Assembly (NCBI GenBank): GCA_964035015.1
Contig: OZ036010.1
Location: 3,193,604-3,257,603 of the forward strand
Direction: 5' to 3'
Origin: Corallium rubrum
Taxonomy: Eukaryota > Cnidaria > Anthozoa > Scleralcyonacea > Coralliidae
Length of the DNA: 64,000 nt
The notes beneath the pieces are model-generated. The model was not told the origin of the DNA. It made no database searches and saw only the letters and a list, made by a program, of their open reading frames with translations. The position numbers and the translations under genes were made by a program. Of this stretch, positions 60,701 through 64,000 are shown piece after piece (within the stretch, counting starts at the first letter, position 1; each line of letters begins with the position of its first letter).

Positions 60701-61455
60701 ATGAACGTAAAACAAACGATTGTGCACCTTATTGGCCAATCTCAACATAAATTGTAATTCATTGTTAACCGCTTTGATGTTCGCCGTGTCTCCAGACAGT
60801 AGAGCTTAAGCATACAGGCGTTTTAGAGCCACGGACGGTGATTGAATTCAATAGCATTTTTCATTCAAAACAATAAGAATGAGCAATTTAAAATCCCAAG
60901 AGCAAAGTGAACGCCGTCGTCGTTCTACACAAGACGTCATTGAGAGCATTTTCACGTTCTTGAGACGACGGGAACTTCTAGAACGTTGAGGCCTGTCATC
61001 GTTGTTTTACTACAATGAGACATGCTTTTAAAGTAGAAAACTTGTATTTTAAGGGGGATAATTTCATTACATTACAATATAAAATAAAGGATCTGTATTT
61101 TTATATAAAGATGAAATTTAAGCCTATGAGCTAACAGTGTAGATATGTGATTATTCATAGCCTTTATCTTGGGTAAAAAGTCTTTTCAAAGAATACGCGG
61201 TTCAGTAATTCTGTATTGTATTCCTGTTCTTCCGGTCACCGTCCGTGTCTCAAAAACGCCTAATATGCTTAAGCTCTCTAATATAATTCTTCTAGGAACT
61301 ATGCATACATCAATTTTCAGGTAGAAACTTTTTGATGGTTATGTCAATTCTTGTATCTTTTTGTAGCTCTTCAGAAAGCTGGTAAACATATGGAAGACAG
61401 TATGGTAGCCTCGTATGTTGCATTGTTGTTGGGCTGTATAGCTCAGGATAACAAG
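35632..61455 (+). CDS. WAPL: WAPL homologue, cohesin release factor (15 exons in window, 3' end outside)
   Basis: Fifteen plus-strand exons join with GT-AG introns and compatible phases into 668 codons from ATG 35632. WAPL, with PDS5, opens cohesin at the SMC3-kleisin gate and removes it from chromatin in the nucleus. Evidence: residues 72-77 Asp-Asp-Leu-Phe-Gly-Phe form an FGF motif followed by an acidic-Ser stretch, as in vertebrate WAPL. From about residue 195 the WAPL domain is collinear with the family: [13 protein letters not shown]-x-Asn/His-Leu-Arg-Ala-His-Gly, Thr-Arg-Asp-Arg-Leu-Asn, Leu-Leu-Ser-Leu-Thr-Ser, Gly-x-[13 protein letters not shown], and Ala-Gly-Lys-His-Met-Glu-Asp. The final family block after exon 15 is missing, beyond the right edge. 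The region between the FGF motif and the domain is far shorter than in vertebrates. Introns are stuffed with transposons. Not distinguishable here: alternative 5' or skipped exons. Confidence 0.93.
36109..36412. mobile_element. Foldback element between two (AT)n tracts
   Basis: The (AT)n tracts at about 36109-36160 and 36358-36410 bracket an inverted repeat (36168-36320) with TTAAGTCACGTTGGCCTGAA and its complement, plus CTTCTCGACGTTTC. Followed by CGTGGCCGACGCTGTCCTAG. Same family as 42819-43145. Confidence 0.85.
36640..36965. mobile_element. MITE with CAGACTGGAAAGTTTG ends
   Basis: Inverted terminal repeats CCAGACTGGAAAGTTTGCAA on the left and its near complement CAAACTTTCCAGTCTG on the right. 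The interior includes further short inverted segments (ATTTTGCAAAC-like and ATGCACAAAAACC). No transposase. Confidence 0.75.
37239..37250. repeat. Poly(G) tract
   Basis: A run of about a dozen G within intron 1 of WAPL. Similar G-tracts lie at 45604-45624, 55859-55876 and 60459-60480. Confidence 0.9.
37534..38110. mobile_element. Foldback/TIR complex with ATTCACC arms
   Basis: Inverted AACAATTATTCACC and GGTGAATAATTGTT at 37600-37710, then TTTAGCATATACCTC at 37710 and its complement GAGGTATATGCTAAA at 38088. A minus-strand CTGAAGA-hairpin-GAAAC motif precedes it at 37544-37572. Confidence 0.75.
38370..39838 (+). mobile_element. 5'-truncated CR1/L2-like LINE, RT open frame intact to its C terminus
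   Basis: A 427-codon frame (38383-39666) begins inside RT region 1 (Lys-Asp-Leu-Arg-Pro-Ile-Ser-Leu-Thr). It has catalytic region A Phe-Asp-Tyr-Arg-Lys-Ala-Phe-Asp (96-103), region B Ser-Gly-Val-Pro-Gln-Gly-Thr (153-159), catalytic Phe-Val-Asp-Asp (183-186) and region D His-Leu-Asn-Pro-Asp-Lys-Cys-Lys. No stop or frameshift occurs to the C terminus, suggesting a recent insertion. Endonuclease and ORF1 are missing. The 3' end is TGAATAAACC plus (ATCT)n at 39816-39834. It lies in WAPL intron 1, same strand as the gene. The exact clade needs phylogeny. Confidence 0.9.
39890..40055 (+). mobile_element. tRNA-derived SINE
   Basis: The head folds as a near-complete cloverleaf: D-arm TGGCTCAGTGGTCAGAGCA, B-box GGGTTCAATTCC, and acceptor strands GCCCTCC and GGAAGGC with one mismatch. 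Instead of ending, it continues into a body with TTTTTCGCAACTGGTCCCGG and ATGTATATATTCTACAACTG, so it is a SINE rather than a tRNA gene. Confidence 0.8.
40269..40409 (+). CDS. WAPL: WAPL exon 2 (residues 148-194)
   Basis: Acceptor TTTTTCAG, donor CAG|GTACAT, phase 0 both sides, 47 codons. Acidic Ser-rich linker ending Lys-Leu-Arg-Val-Asn-Arg-Glu-Glu-Lys. No recognisable motif of its own; supported by phase and position. The pogo element begins 30 bp downstream. Confidence 0.75.
40740..41012 (-). pseudogene. pogo/Tigger transposase C-terminal fragment
   Basis: Minus-strand frame with Trp-Leu-Asn-Val-Asp-Glu-Asn-Glu, an acidic Ser-Asp-Ser-Glu-Asp-Glu-Glu-Glu run, and a helix Ser-Ile-Glu-Thr-Met-Leu-Lys-Trp, the usual tail of Tigger/jerky-type transposases. 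Its upstream part (42563-42455, ending Ala-Glu-Glu-Val-Asn-Ala) resumes on the far side of the inserted foldback. Confidence 0.82.
41014..42453. mobile_element. Long-arm foldback (Mutator-like?) transposon nested in the pogo element
   Basis: Arms of about 500 bp (41014 to about 41530 and about 41955 to 42453) are nearly identical inverted repeats starting TACGGTGGCCCGTATGTGCA. Direct flanking repeat CATGCG (41008-41013, 42454-42459; up to CATGCGT with shared bases) marks the target duplication. Arms are packed with the subterminal motif ATACACAACAAAG (more than eight copies). The 420-bp interior has a zinc-ribbon gene fragment, not a transposase. Long TIRs plus a host-like fragment resemble Pack-MULEs; the superfamily is inferred. 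Confidence 0.85.
41524..41922 (+). pseudogene. Captured zinc-ribbon protein fragment
   Basis: 41524-41628 encodes Met-Phe-Cys-Cys-Lys-Cys-Gly-Ser-Ser and Tyr-Cys-Pro-Ser-Cys-Ala, a Cys-x2-Cys...Cys-x2-Cys zinc ribbon, then a TAG. The adjacent frame (41643-41922) continues with [11 protein letters not shown], a basic Lys-Ser-Lys-Lys-Ala patch, and [13 protein letters not shown] before TGA. The order resembles the N terminus of zinc-ribbon proteins seen in multicopy in marine invertebrates. Two frames and an intervening stop suggest a retained pseudogene or two exons without a clear intron. Confidence 0.6.
42697..42766. repeat. (AT)n tract
   Basis: AT dinucleotides between the pogo end and a hAT-like element, with ATATACAG interruptions at each end. 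Confidence 0.9.
42767..43773. mobile_element. hAT-like non-autonomous element
   Basis: Left end CAGTGGCAGATACAGGA, right end TCCTGTATCGGCCCCTG: imperfect 17-bp inverted repeats of the CAG...CTG type. The target duplication is not clean because the left flank is AT repeat. A foldback (42819-43145) is inserted inside. Confidence 0.7.
42819..43145. mobile_element. Foldback element with 15-bp target duplication
   Basis: Flanked by identical 15-mers ATAAGGTGCTCAGTT (42804-42818 and 43146-43160). Contains inverted TTAAGTCACGTTGGCCTGAA, ATCTTCTCGACGTTTCGAGC and TAGTAAACAACTCACATGTG arms around a short centre. One end starts AAGCTTCTAGGACAGCGTCG, as at 36340-36358. Confidence 0.88.
44136..44201 (+). 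CDS. WAPL: WAPL exon 3 (start of WAPL domain)
   Basis: Acceptor GTCTTATAG, donor CAG|GTAAAG, phase 0, 22 codons. Leu-Phe-Thr-Val-Val-Arg-Asn-Val-Lys is the conserved entry of the WAPL domain. Confidence 0.88.
44243..44345. mobile_element. Short inverted-repeat element (ACTTGGACTGGCCATTG ends)
   Basis: AGACTTGGACTGGCCATTGT and its complement enclose about 60 bp, with CATAGAGCAATATGG centrally. It lies 40 bp after WAPL exon 3. Confidence 0.75.
44455..45000. repeat. About 190-bp tandem repeat, nearly three copies
   Basis: Repeated order: AACTTTTGAAAAAAG, GATTTGGCACAAATA, AAAAAGGCTTTATTTGAGCC, ATTCAAAAGTTG, AAAAAGTA-GGCTAACCCC. Copies diverge by roughly 10-20 percent by eye. Confidence 0.85.
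45065..45195. repeat. CTGTACTGTGCTGTA-type microsatellite
   Basis: Degenerate 5-bp units of CTGTA, CTGTG and CTGTACTG, about 60 bp before WAPL exon 4. Confidence 0.85.
45258..45440 (+). CDS. WAPL: WAPL exon 4
   Basis: Acceptor TTGTCTAG, donor AAG|GTACAG, 61 codons, phase 0. Contains Asp-Asp-Val...Leu-x-Gly-Leu, Ala-Ala-Arg-Cys-x-Ser-Ala-Leu-x-Leu-Ala, and [11 protein letters not shown], all diagnostic of the family. Confidence 0.93.
45583..46753. mobile_element. TIR element TAGGGGTGGACTATTAGAAA with nested hAT MITE
   Basis: Left end TAGGGGTGGACTATTAGAAA and right end TTTCTAATGGTCCATCCCTTA are inverted, followed inward by G- and C-runs. Flanking GCACT (45578-45582, 46754-46758) is a probable target duplication. 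No recognised transposase. Confidence 0.75.
45845..46189. mobile_element. hAT MITE with 8-bp TSD ATTTAGAC
   Basis: CAGGGGCGTAGGAAGC at the left end, GCTTCCTACATCCCTG at the right. Identical ATTTAGAC flanks at 45837-45844 and 46190-46197. 345 bp, no coding capacity. Confidence 0.92.
46759..48204. other. WAPL intron 4 segment
   Basis: No exon recognised. Notable: a near-perfect palindrome at about 47575-47712 (GTGTAGTATCGCTGTATATT and its complement around CTCGCCCTGCGGGCTCG). The rest is AT-rich, unrecognised. Confidence 0.5.
48205..48320. mobile_element. Foldback-family fragment
   Basis: CCAAGTACTGCCGAAATTATATAGAATGTAG and TTTCAAGCGAAGGCCCTTCA, then ATCAGAGAGAAACG and TAGTAAGGTTTGAGTACTGCC: a diverged arm pair of the 14823-15002 family. 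Confidence 0.7.
48330..48860. repeat. Direct repeats of AGTCAAGCTCAGACCACGCT
   Basis: The block AAGTCAAGCTCAGACCACGC-TGACAAGACTT occurs five times between 48546 and 48820, separated by GCGCGCGCAA or GATGAGCGC. A related inverted copy is at 55800-55930 (CTTGTCAGCCTGGTCTGAGC), which also has a G-tract. Confidence 0.85.
48906..49391 (-). mobile_element. hAT deletion derivative with transposase N-terminal zinc finger, TSD ATTACATT
   Basis: Ends CAGGGGCGTCGTGGC and GCCACGACGCCACTG; identical 8-bp ATTACATT flanks at 48898-48905 and 49392-49399. On the minus strand, 49268-49100 encodes [13 protein letters not shown] and Ile-Pro-Tyr-Lys...Gly-Ala-Pro-Ala-Asn-Pro-Phe. This is the short zinc finger and linker at the start of ZMYM1-like hAT transposases. 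The catalytic and dimerisation domains are gone. Confidence 0.88.
49400..50137. other. WAPL intron 4 end: TIR element 49680-50099
   Basis: GGCCTGCGCTAAACGTCGCA at the left and GCGCCGTTTAGCGCAGGCC at the right are inverted repeats, with repeated GACGAATTTAATTCG inside in both orientations. Also a small inverted repeat near 49520-49565 (AATAAGTTTTG) and a half foldback arm at 49400-49465. Confidence 0.75.
50138..50223 (+). CDS. WAPL: WAPL exon 5
   Basis: Acceptor TTTCTATAG. Two donors lie 4 nt apart; GTATAA after 50223 (phase 2) is chosen because only this phase keeps exon 6 open. Encodes [15 protein letters not shown]. Confidence 0.88.
50224..52583. other. WAPL intron 5
   Basis: No additional exon seen. 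Contains a MITE piece at 50395-50525 (CCGTGCATAT...TGACGCCATTCTACGCC, second copy 59030-59170), C-tracts near 50565-50600, and a foldback at 51570-52020 with GATCTGTATGGGGATTT ends and nested inverted TTGAAATATTATTTCCAGTC and GAATTCGTTCCAGTCC pairs. The open frames at 50791-51081 and 51173-51381 lack any family signal. Confidence 0.55.
52584..52644 (+). CDS. WAPL: WAPL exon 6
   Basis: Acceptor CTTTTAAAG, donor TCG|GTGAGT. The first nucleotide completes Arg; then Gln-Ile-Leu-Thr-Arg-Leu-Pro-Glu-Ala and Tyr-Leu-Asp-Met-Glu-Asn-Leu. Much shorter than the vertebrate counterpart between these blocks. Confidence 0.82.
52797..53350. repeat. 20-bp satellite CTTACAATGTAGCGTAACGT
   Basis: About 28 copies, varying at AGCGTAACGT versus ACGTAACGT and GCGCAATGT. 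The array resumes briefly at 53760-53830 after the nested insertion. Confidence 0.95.
53351..53759. mobile_element. MITE inserted in the 20-bp satellite
   Basis: Imperfect inverted ends TAGACTTTCCCAAAGTC and GACTTGGAGCAAGTCTA, with the same 10-mer TGTCTTACAA on both sides (53341-53350, 53760-53769). Because the target is itself repetitive, the true TSD length could be 8 to 10. The overlapping 100-codon frames on both strands show no family signal. Confidence 0.8.
54045..54156 (+). CDS. WAPL: WAPL exon 7
   Basis: Acceptor GTTTACTGTAG, donor ATAA|GTAAGT (phase 1). Encodes [18 protein letters not shown], then Leu-Gly-Gly-Leu-Asp, near-identical to the family core. Confidence 0.94.
54266..54366 (+). 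CDS. WAPL: WAPL exon 8
   Basis: Acceptor TTCCCTAG, donor AAT|GTAAGT. Charged helix ending [10 protein letters not shown]. The donor leads straight into the TTCC array. Confidence 0.9.
54385..54862. repeat. (TTCC)n array with TTTCC/CTCC variants
   Basis: Long polypyrimidine array starting 20 bp after WAPL exon 8. Serine/proline-rich frames on the plus strand and Lys/Glu/Gly-rich frames on the minus strand are artefacts. Confidence 0.95.
54862..55090 (+). mobile_element. 5S-SINE body fragment
   Basis: Shares CTCTCCTGTGCT-CGAGG, GTAAAATCAACACCTA, GTCTGAACTGTGTCGTATGG and CGACACGGCCAC with the copy at 55437. The 5S-like head is absent. Its ATTATT-ending tail passes into the next (CCTT)n array. 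Confidence 0.8.
55093..55275. repeat. (CCTT)n array
   Basis: Pure CCTT units becoming CTCCTT variants, ending 20 bp before WAPL exon 9. Confidence 0.95.
55295..55371 (+). CDS. WAPL: WAPL exon 9
   Basis: Acceptor CTGTCCTTTAG, donor AAG|GTATGA (phase 2). Encodes Asn-Arg-Glu-Asn-Gln-x-Tyr-Leu-Val-Ser-Tyr-Lys, then Leu-Ile-Val. Flanked by CCTT arrays 20 bp upstream. Confidence 0.9.
55437..55690 (+). mobile_element. 5S rRNA-derived SINE, head partial
   Basis: The head retains only TTTCCGCTTGGGAATGACCT. The body has GTCGGGCTTGGAACTTATGT, GAGTAGAGTTGTAGTTGATC and the same 3' part as the copy at 54862. Confidence 0.8.
56030..56530. mobile_element. TIR element, AAATGGCTCATG family, opposite orientation to 35060-35465
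   Basis: ACTCGATGGAGCACGGCAAAAAAGCG, CCGAGTTTAAACTGTCC, ACTGGGTCTGGGTAACC and ATGGTTTAGTGTGCTCC all match the other copy in reverse. An internal inverted repeat surrounds GGAAATTTGGAGAGCACG. Confidence 0.8.
56765..56892 (+). CDS. WAPL: WAPL exon 10
   Basis: Acceptor CCCCCCAG, donor AATA|GTAAGA (phase 1). The divergent first half is followed by [19 protein letters not shown], matching the family's leucine-rich helix and Asn-Leu-Thr. Confidence 0.9.
56893..57759. other. WAPL intron 10
   Basis: No exon seen. Contains AAACGCCCTCAGGTCAAAACGT near 56945 and its approximate inverse GGAACGTTTTGACGTGAGGAC near 57330-57360, suggesting another degraded inverted-repeat element. Remaining sequence unrecognised. 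Confidence 0.45.
57760..57827 (+). CDS. WAPL: WAPL exon 11
   Basis: Acceptor TTGTTCATAG, donor CAG|GTAATT. Encodes [12 protein letters not shown] and Cys-Val-Leu-Gln, strongly conserved. Confidence 0.92.
57957..58004 (+). CDS. WAPL: WAPL exon 12 (micro-exon, 16 codons)
   Basis: Acceptor CACACAG, donor TTG|GTATGT, phase 0 both sides. Val-Pro-Gln-Phe...Gln-Phe-Asp-Ile corresponds to the family's Val-Pro-Lys-Tyr...Arg-Phe-Asp-Ile. Confidence 0.9.
58370..58970. mobile_element. TGACGTCA foldback MITE interrupted by a LINE fragment
   Basis: Left part: AACAAATAAAACACAG...TACTCTTATAAAGGTTCG...GACGTCATT. Right part: CGTCAAACTAACCTTTATAAGAGTACATATGC...ATGTTTTATTTG. This is the 20350-20534 family, split around 58590-58890. 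Confidence 0.8.
58588..58888 (+). mobile_element. LINE 3' end inside the MITE
   Basis: Frame [14 protein letters not shown] and Phe-Lys-Val-Leu-Leu-Arg before TAA is the characteristic LINE polymerase C terminus. The 3' UTR ends AATAAGATTAATAATAAG. Confidence 0.8.
59030..59170. mobile_element. MITE copy, pair of 50395-50525
   Basis: CAGCTGACGCCACCC, ACGCCACTCCACGCC, TTCTTATAAATGCACGG and CAATCAGAGTATGCGTAGA match the copy in intron 5. It lies about 60 bp before WAPL exon 13. Confidence 0.75.
59228..59441 (+). CDS. WAPL: WAPL exon 13
   Basis: Acceptor TTCTTGATAG, donor TCAA|GTAAGT (phase 1). Encodes Gly-Leu-Leu-Ile-Asn-Leu-Val-Glu and later Ala-Ile-Glu-Ala-Leu-Val-x-Leu-Phe. The linker between is shorter than in vertebrates. 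Confidence 0.93.
59478..60060. repeat. T-rich tandem repeat, about 37-bp unit
   Basis: Units of TTTTTTTAGGAATTTT, TTTCCATAA and TTTTTTCATGA alternate about 15 times. This is WAPL intron 13, between well-supported exons. Confidence 0.9.
60172..60360 (+). CDS. WAPL: WAPL exon 14 (acidic insert)
   Basis: The acceptor AATGGTTTAG is chosen because it is the only nearby AG giving the phase left by exon 13; the open frame itself extends further upstream. Acidic, Asp/Glu/Lys-rich, with Gly-Leu-Gly-Trp-Val like the family's acidic insert. Donor GATG|GTAACT, phase 1. Confidence 0.85.
60361..61366. other. WAPL intron 14
   Basis: Contains a G-tract (60459-60480) and an inverted pair around 60795-61275 (AGAGCTTAAGCATACAGGCG with ACGGACGGTGA on the left, TCACCGTCCGT and AAAAACGCCTAATATGCTTA on the right), a foldback/TIR element of about 480 bp. 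No coding exon. Confidence 0.65.
61367..61455 (+). CDS. WAPL: WAPL exon 15
   Basis: Acceptor TTTTTGTAG, donor AAG|GTATTT, phase 0. [21 protein letters not shown] is almost invariant in WAPL proteins. The next, terminal family block is not in the window. Confidence 0.94.
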
Positions 61456-61474
61456 GTATTTTAAATAGAGAAAA

Positions 61475-61920
61475 GTGAAAAGGTGATAATCTTTTTAGTA
61501 ACGAAATACTCGAGGGGCGAATCACTCCCAAAAAAGCGTACGAGATTTTTTTGATTGGGATTTTTTCGGATTTTTTGAGATTTTTTCGGATTTTTTGAGA
61601 TTTTTTCGGGTTTTTTGAGATTTTTTTGAGATTTTTTCGGATTTTTTGAGAATGTTTCGGATTTTTTTTCGGATTTTTTGAGATTTTTTCGGATTTTTTG
61701 AGATTTTTTCGGATTTTTTGAGACTTTTTTGAGAATGTTTCGGATTTTTTGAGATTTTTGCGGGGTTTTTTATTCCTTAAAGTTGTACGAGATTTTGTGG
61801 AGTGATTTGCCCCTCAGAAATACCGACGTTTTGAACGGAGCCATGAATGTCAGTATTTCGCCCACAAAATTAAACGTACTATTCTTGGCAGTTTACCACC
61901 TTGCTCAATCTAAAACACTG
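61475..61920. mobile_element. Foldback (1339-1511 family) with a nested TIR element
   Basis: Outer arms AAAAGTGAAAAGGTG and TAACGAAATACT on the left, CAGTATTTCG and GGCAGTTTACCACCTTGCTC on the right. The inner element 61513-61817 has GAGGGGCGAATCACTCC and GGAGTGATTTGCCCCTC ends and holds a GGATTTTTTGAGATTTTTTC 20-bp array (61556-61770). Confidence 0.82.
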
Positions 61921-61984
61921 CCTGGAAACAAGTTGCTGCAGGCTGTTCCAACAGGCTGTCACCGTCATGTGTTTGCACTGGCTG

Positions 61985-64000
61985 TCCCAGGTTGTTGACA
62001 AATCTGTCCCAGGTTGTTGACAAGTCTGTCCCAGGTTGTTGACAAGTCTGTCCCAGGTTGTTGACAAGTCTGTCCCAGGTTGTTGACAAGTCTGTCCCAG
62101 GTTGTTGACAAGTCTGTCCCAAGGTTGTTGACAAGTTTGTCCCAGGTTGTTAACAAGTCTGTAGCAGGTTGTTAACAAGTCTAACAGGTTGTTGACAAGT
62201 CCGTCCCAGGTTGTTGACAAGTCTGTCTCAGGTTGTTGACAAGTCTGTTCCAGGTTGTTGACAAGTCTGTTCCAGGTTGTTGACAAGTCTGTCCCAGGTT
62301 GTTGACAAGTCTGTCCCAGGTTGTTGACAAGTCTGTCCCAGGTTGTTGACAAGTCTGTCCCAAGGTTGTTGACAAGTTTGTCCCAGGTTGTTAACAAGTC
62401 TGTAGCAGGTTGTTAACAAGTCTAACAGGTTGTTGACAAGTCCGTCCCAGGTTGTTGACAAGTCTGTAACAGGTTGTTGACAAGTCTGTTCCAGGTTGTT
62501 GACAAGTCTGTTCCAGGTTGTTGCCAAGTCTGTCCCAGGTTGTTGACAAGTCTGTCCCAGGTTGTTGACAAGTCTGTCCCAGGTTGTTGACAAGTCTGTC
62601 CCAGGTTGTTGACAAGTCTGTCCCAGGTTGTTGACAAGTCTGTCCCAGGTTGTTGCCAAGTCTGTCCCAGGTTGTTGACAAGTCTGTTCCAGGTTGTTGA
62701 CAAGTCTGTCCCAGGTTGTTGACAAGTCTGTCCCAGGTTGTTGACAAGTTTGTCTCAGGTTGTTGACAAGTCTGTCCCAAGGTTGTTGACAAGTCTGTCC
62801 CAGGTTGTTGACAAGTCTGTCCCAGGTTGTTGACAAGTCTGTAACAGGTTGTTGACAAGTCTGTAACAGGTTGTTAACAAGTCTGTCCCAGGTTGTTGAC
62901 AAGTCTGTCTCAGGTTGTTGACAAGTCTGTAACAGGTTGTTTACAAGTCTGTCCCAGGTTGTTGACAAGTCTGTCTCAGGTTGTTGACAAGTCTGTAACA
63001 GGTTGTTGACAAGTCTGTAACAGGTTGTTGACAAGTCTGTCCCAGGTTGTTGACAAGTCTGTCCCAAGTTGTTGAGAAGTCTGTAACAGGTTGTTGACAA
63101 GTCTGTCCCAGGTTGTTGACAAGTCTGTAACAGGTTGTTGACAAGTCTGTCCCAGGTTGTTGACAAGTCTGTCCCAGGTTGTTGACAAGTCTGTAACAGG
63201 TTGTTGACAAGTCTGTCCCAGGTTGTTGACAAGTCTGTTAACAGGTTGTTGACAAGTCTGTCCCAGGTTGTTGACAAGTCTGTGACAGGTTGTTGACAAG
63301 TCTGTCCCAGGTTGTTGACAAGTCTGTAACAGGTTGTTGACAAGTCTGTCCCAGGTTGTTGACAAGTCTGTCCCAGGTTGTTGACAAGTCTGTAACAGGT
63401 TGTTGACAAGTCTGTCCCAGGTTGTTGACAAGTCTGTTAACAGGTTGTTGACAAGTCTGTCCCAGGTTGTTGACAAGTCTGTAACAGGTTGTTGACAAGT
63501 CTGTAACAGGTTGTTGACAAGTCTGTCCCAGGTTGTTGACAAGTCTGTAACAGGTTGTTGACAAGTCTGTCCCAGGTTGTTGACAAGTCTGTCCCAGGTT
63601 GTTGACAAGTCTGTCCCAGGTTGTTGACAAGTCTGTCCCAGGTTGTTGACAAGTCTGTTCCAGGTTGTTGACAAGTCTGTCCCAGGTTGTTGACAAGTCT
63701 GTCCCAGGTTGTTGACAAGTCTGTCTCAGGTTGTTGACAAGTCTGTCCCAGGTTGTTGACAAGTCTGTCCCAGGTTGTTGACAAGTCTGTCCCAGGTTGT
63801 TGACAAGTCTGTAACAGGTTGTTAACAAGTCTGTAACAGGTTGTTAACAAGTCTGTCCCAGGTTGTTGACAAGTCTGTCTCAGGTTGTTGACAAGTCTGT
63901 AACAGGTTGTTAACAAGTCTGTCCCAGGTTGTTGACAAGTCTGTCTCAGGTTGTTGACAAGTCTGTAACAGGTTGTTGACAAGTCTGTAACAGGTTGTTG
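61985..64000. repeat. 22-bp minisatellite TTGTTGACAAGTCTGTCCCAGG, over 90 copies, runs off the window
   Basis: Units differ mainly at the CCC position (TCCCAGG, TAACAGG, TCTCAGG, TTCCAGG). A segment with TTTGTCCCAGG, TAGCAGG and GTCTAACAGG appears twice about 240 bp apart (near 62115 and 62355), showing higher-order duplication. It lies in the WAPL intron after exon 15. The long minus-strand frames are artefacts: 22 bp is not a multiple of 3, so all three frames cycle through it. Confidence 0.96.

Noticed and set aside
61879..63982. 393-codon repetitive minus-strand protein
   Set aside because: 22-bp minisatellite; unit length not divisible by three gives the same 22-residue cycle in every frame, with no start context or splice support.

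Overview
This is a repeat-saturated, AT-rich animal genome segment. Spliced GT-AG genes, a cohesin-release factor (WAPL), a FAM241B-type membrane protein, and dense non-LTR, hAT, pogo and 5S-SINE debris suggest a marine invertebrate. A cnidarian or similar early-branching animal is my best guess, but the taxon is an inference.

Three or four host genes are supported. (1) Minus strand, 1046 to 291: a one-exon gene for a 251-residue secreted, glycosylated, probably helical protein of unknown function. (2) Minus strand, about 20250 to 7696: a six-exon gene (first exon not found) whose exons join in perfect phase into about 1309 residues of secreted or membrane protein. Its long beta-patterned repeat region is followed by a helical coil and hydrophobic segments, and I do not recognise the family. 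(3) Plus strand, 31883-32278: an intronless FAM241B (DUF4605) homologue behind a duplicated promoter-proximal segment. (4) Plus strand, from 35632 past the right edge: a WAPL homologue. Fifteen consecutive exons could be placed, every junction phase-compatible, covering the N-terminal FGF motif and most of the WAPL domain. The last C-terminal exon or exons lie beyond the window.

Everything else is repetitive. 1-7.7 kb holds foldback elements, a 16-bp satellite and a 5S-derived SINE. The introns of the minus-strand gene (7.7-20.2 kb) hold pentanucleotide arrays, a decayed LINE with a restriction-like endonuclease, a hAT MITE with 8-bp target duplication, tRNA-derived SINEs, and an 89-bp satellite apparently grown from a tRNA-like SINE head. 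20.3-31.4 kb is intergenic: 5S SINEs, foldbacks, LINE 3' ends and a near-perfect palindrome of about 330-bp arms around a (TA)n core at 28.69-29.49 kb. The WAPL introns hold a truncated CR1/L2-like LINE (38.4-39.8 kb), a pogo/Tigger remnant split by a long-arm foldback transposon carrying a zinc-ribbon gene fragment (40.4-42.7 kb), three hAT-like elements, nested TIR elements, TTCC arrays and, at the right edge, more than 2 kb of a 22-bp minisatellite.

The host genes are not an operon-like system: WAPL acts on nuclear cohesin, FAM241B is a small membrane protein, and the two minus-strand genes encode secretory-pathway proteins. Strongest items for a second look are the six-exon repeat protein, the compact WAPL N terminus, the gene-fragment-carrying foldback nested in pogo, the tRNA-derived satellite, and the recurrent hammerhead-like CTGANGA-hairpin-GAAA signature in several foldback families.
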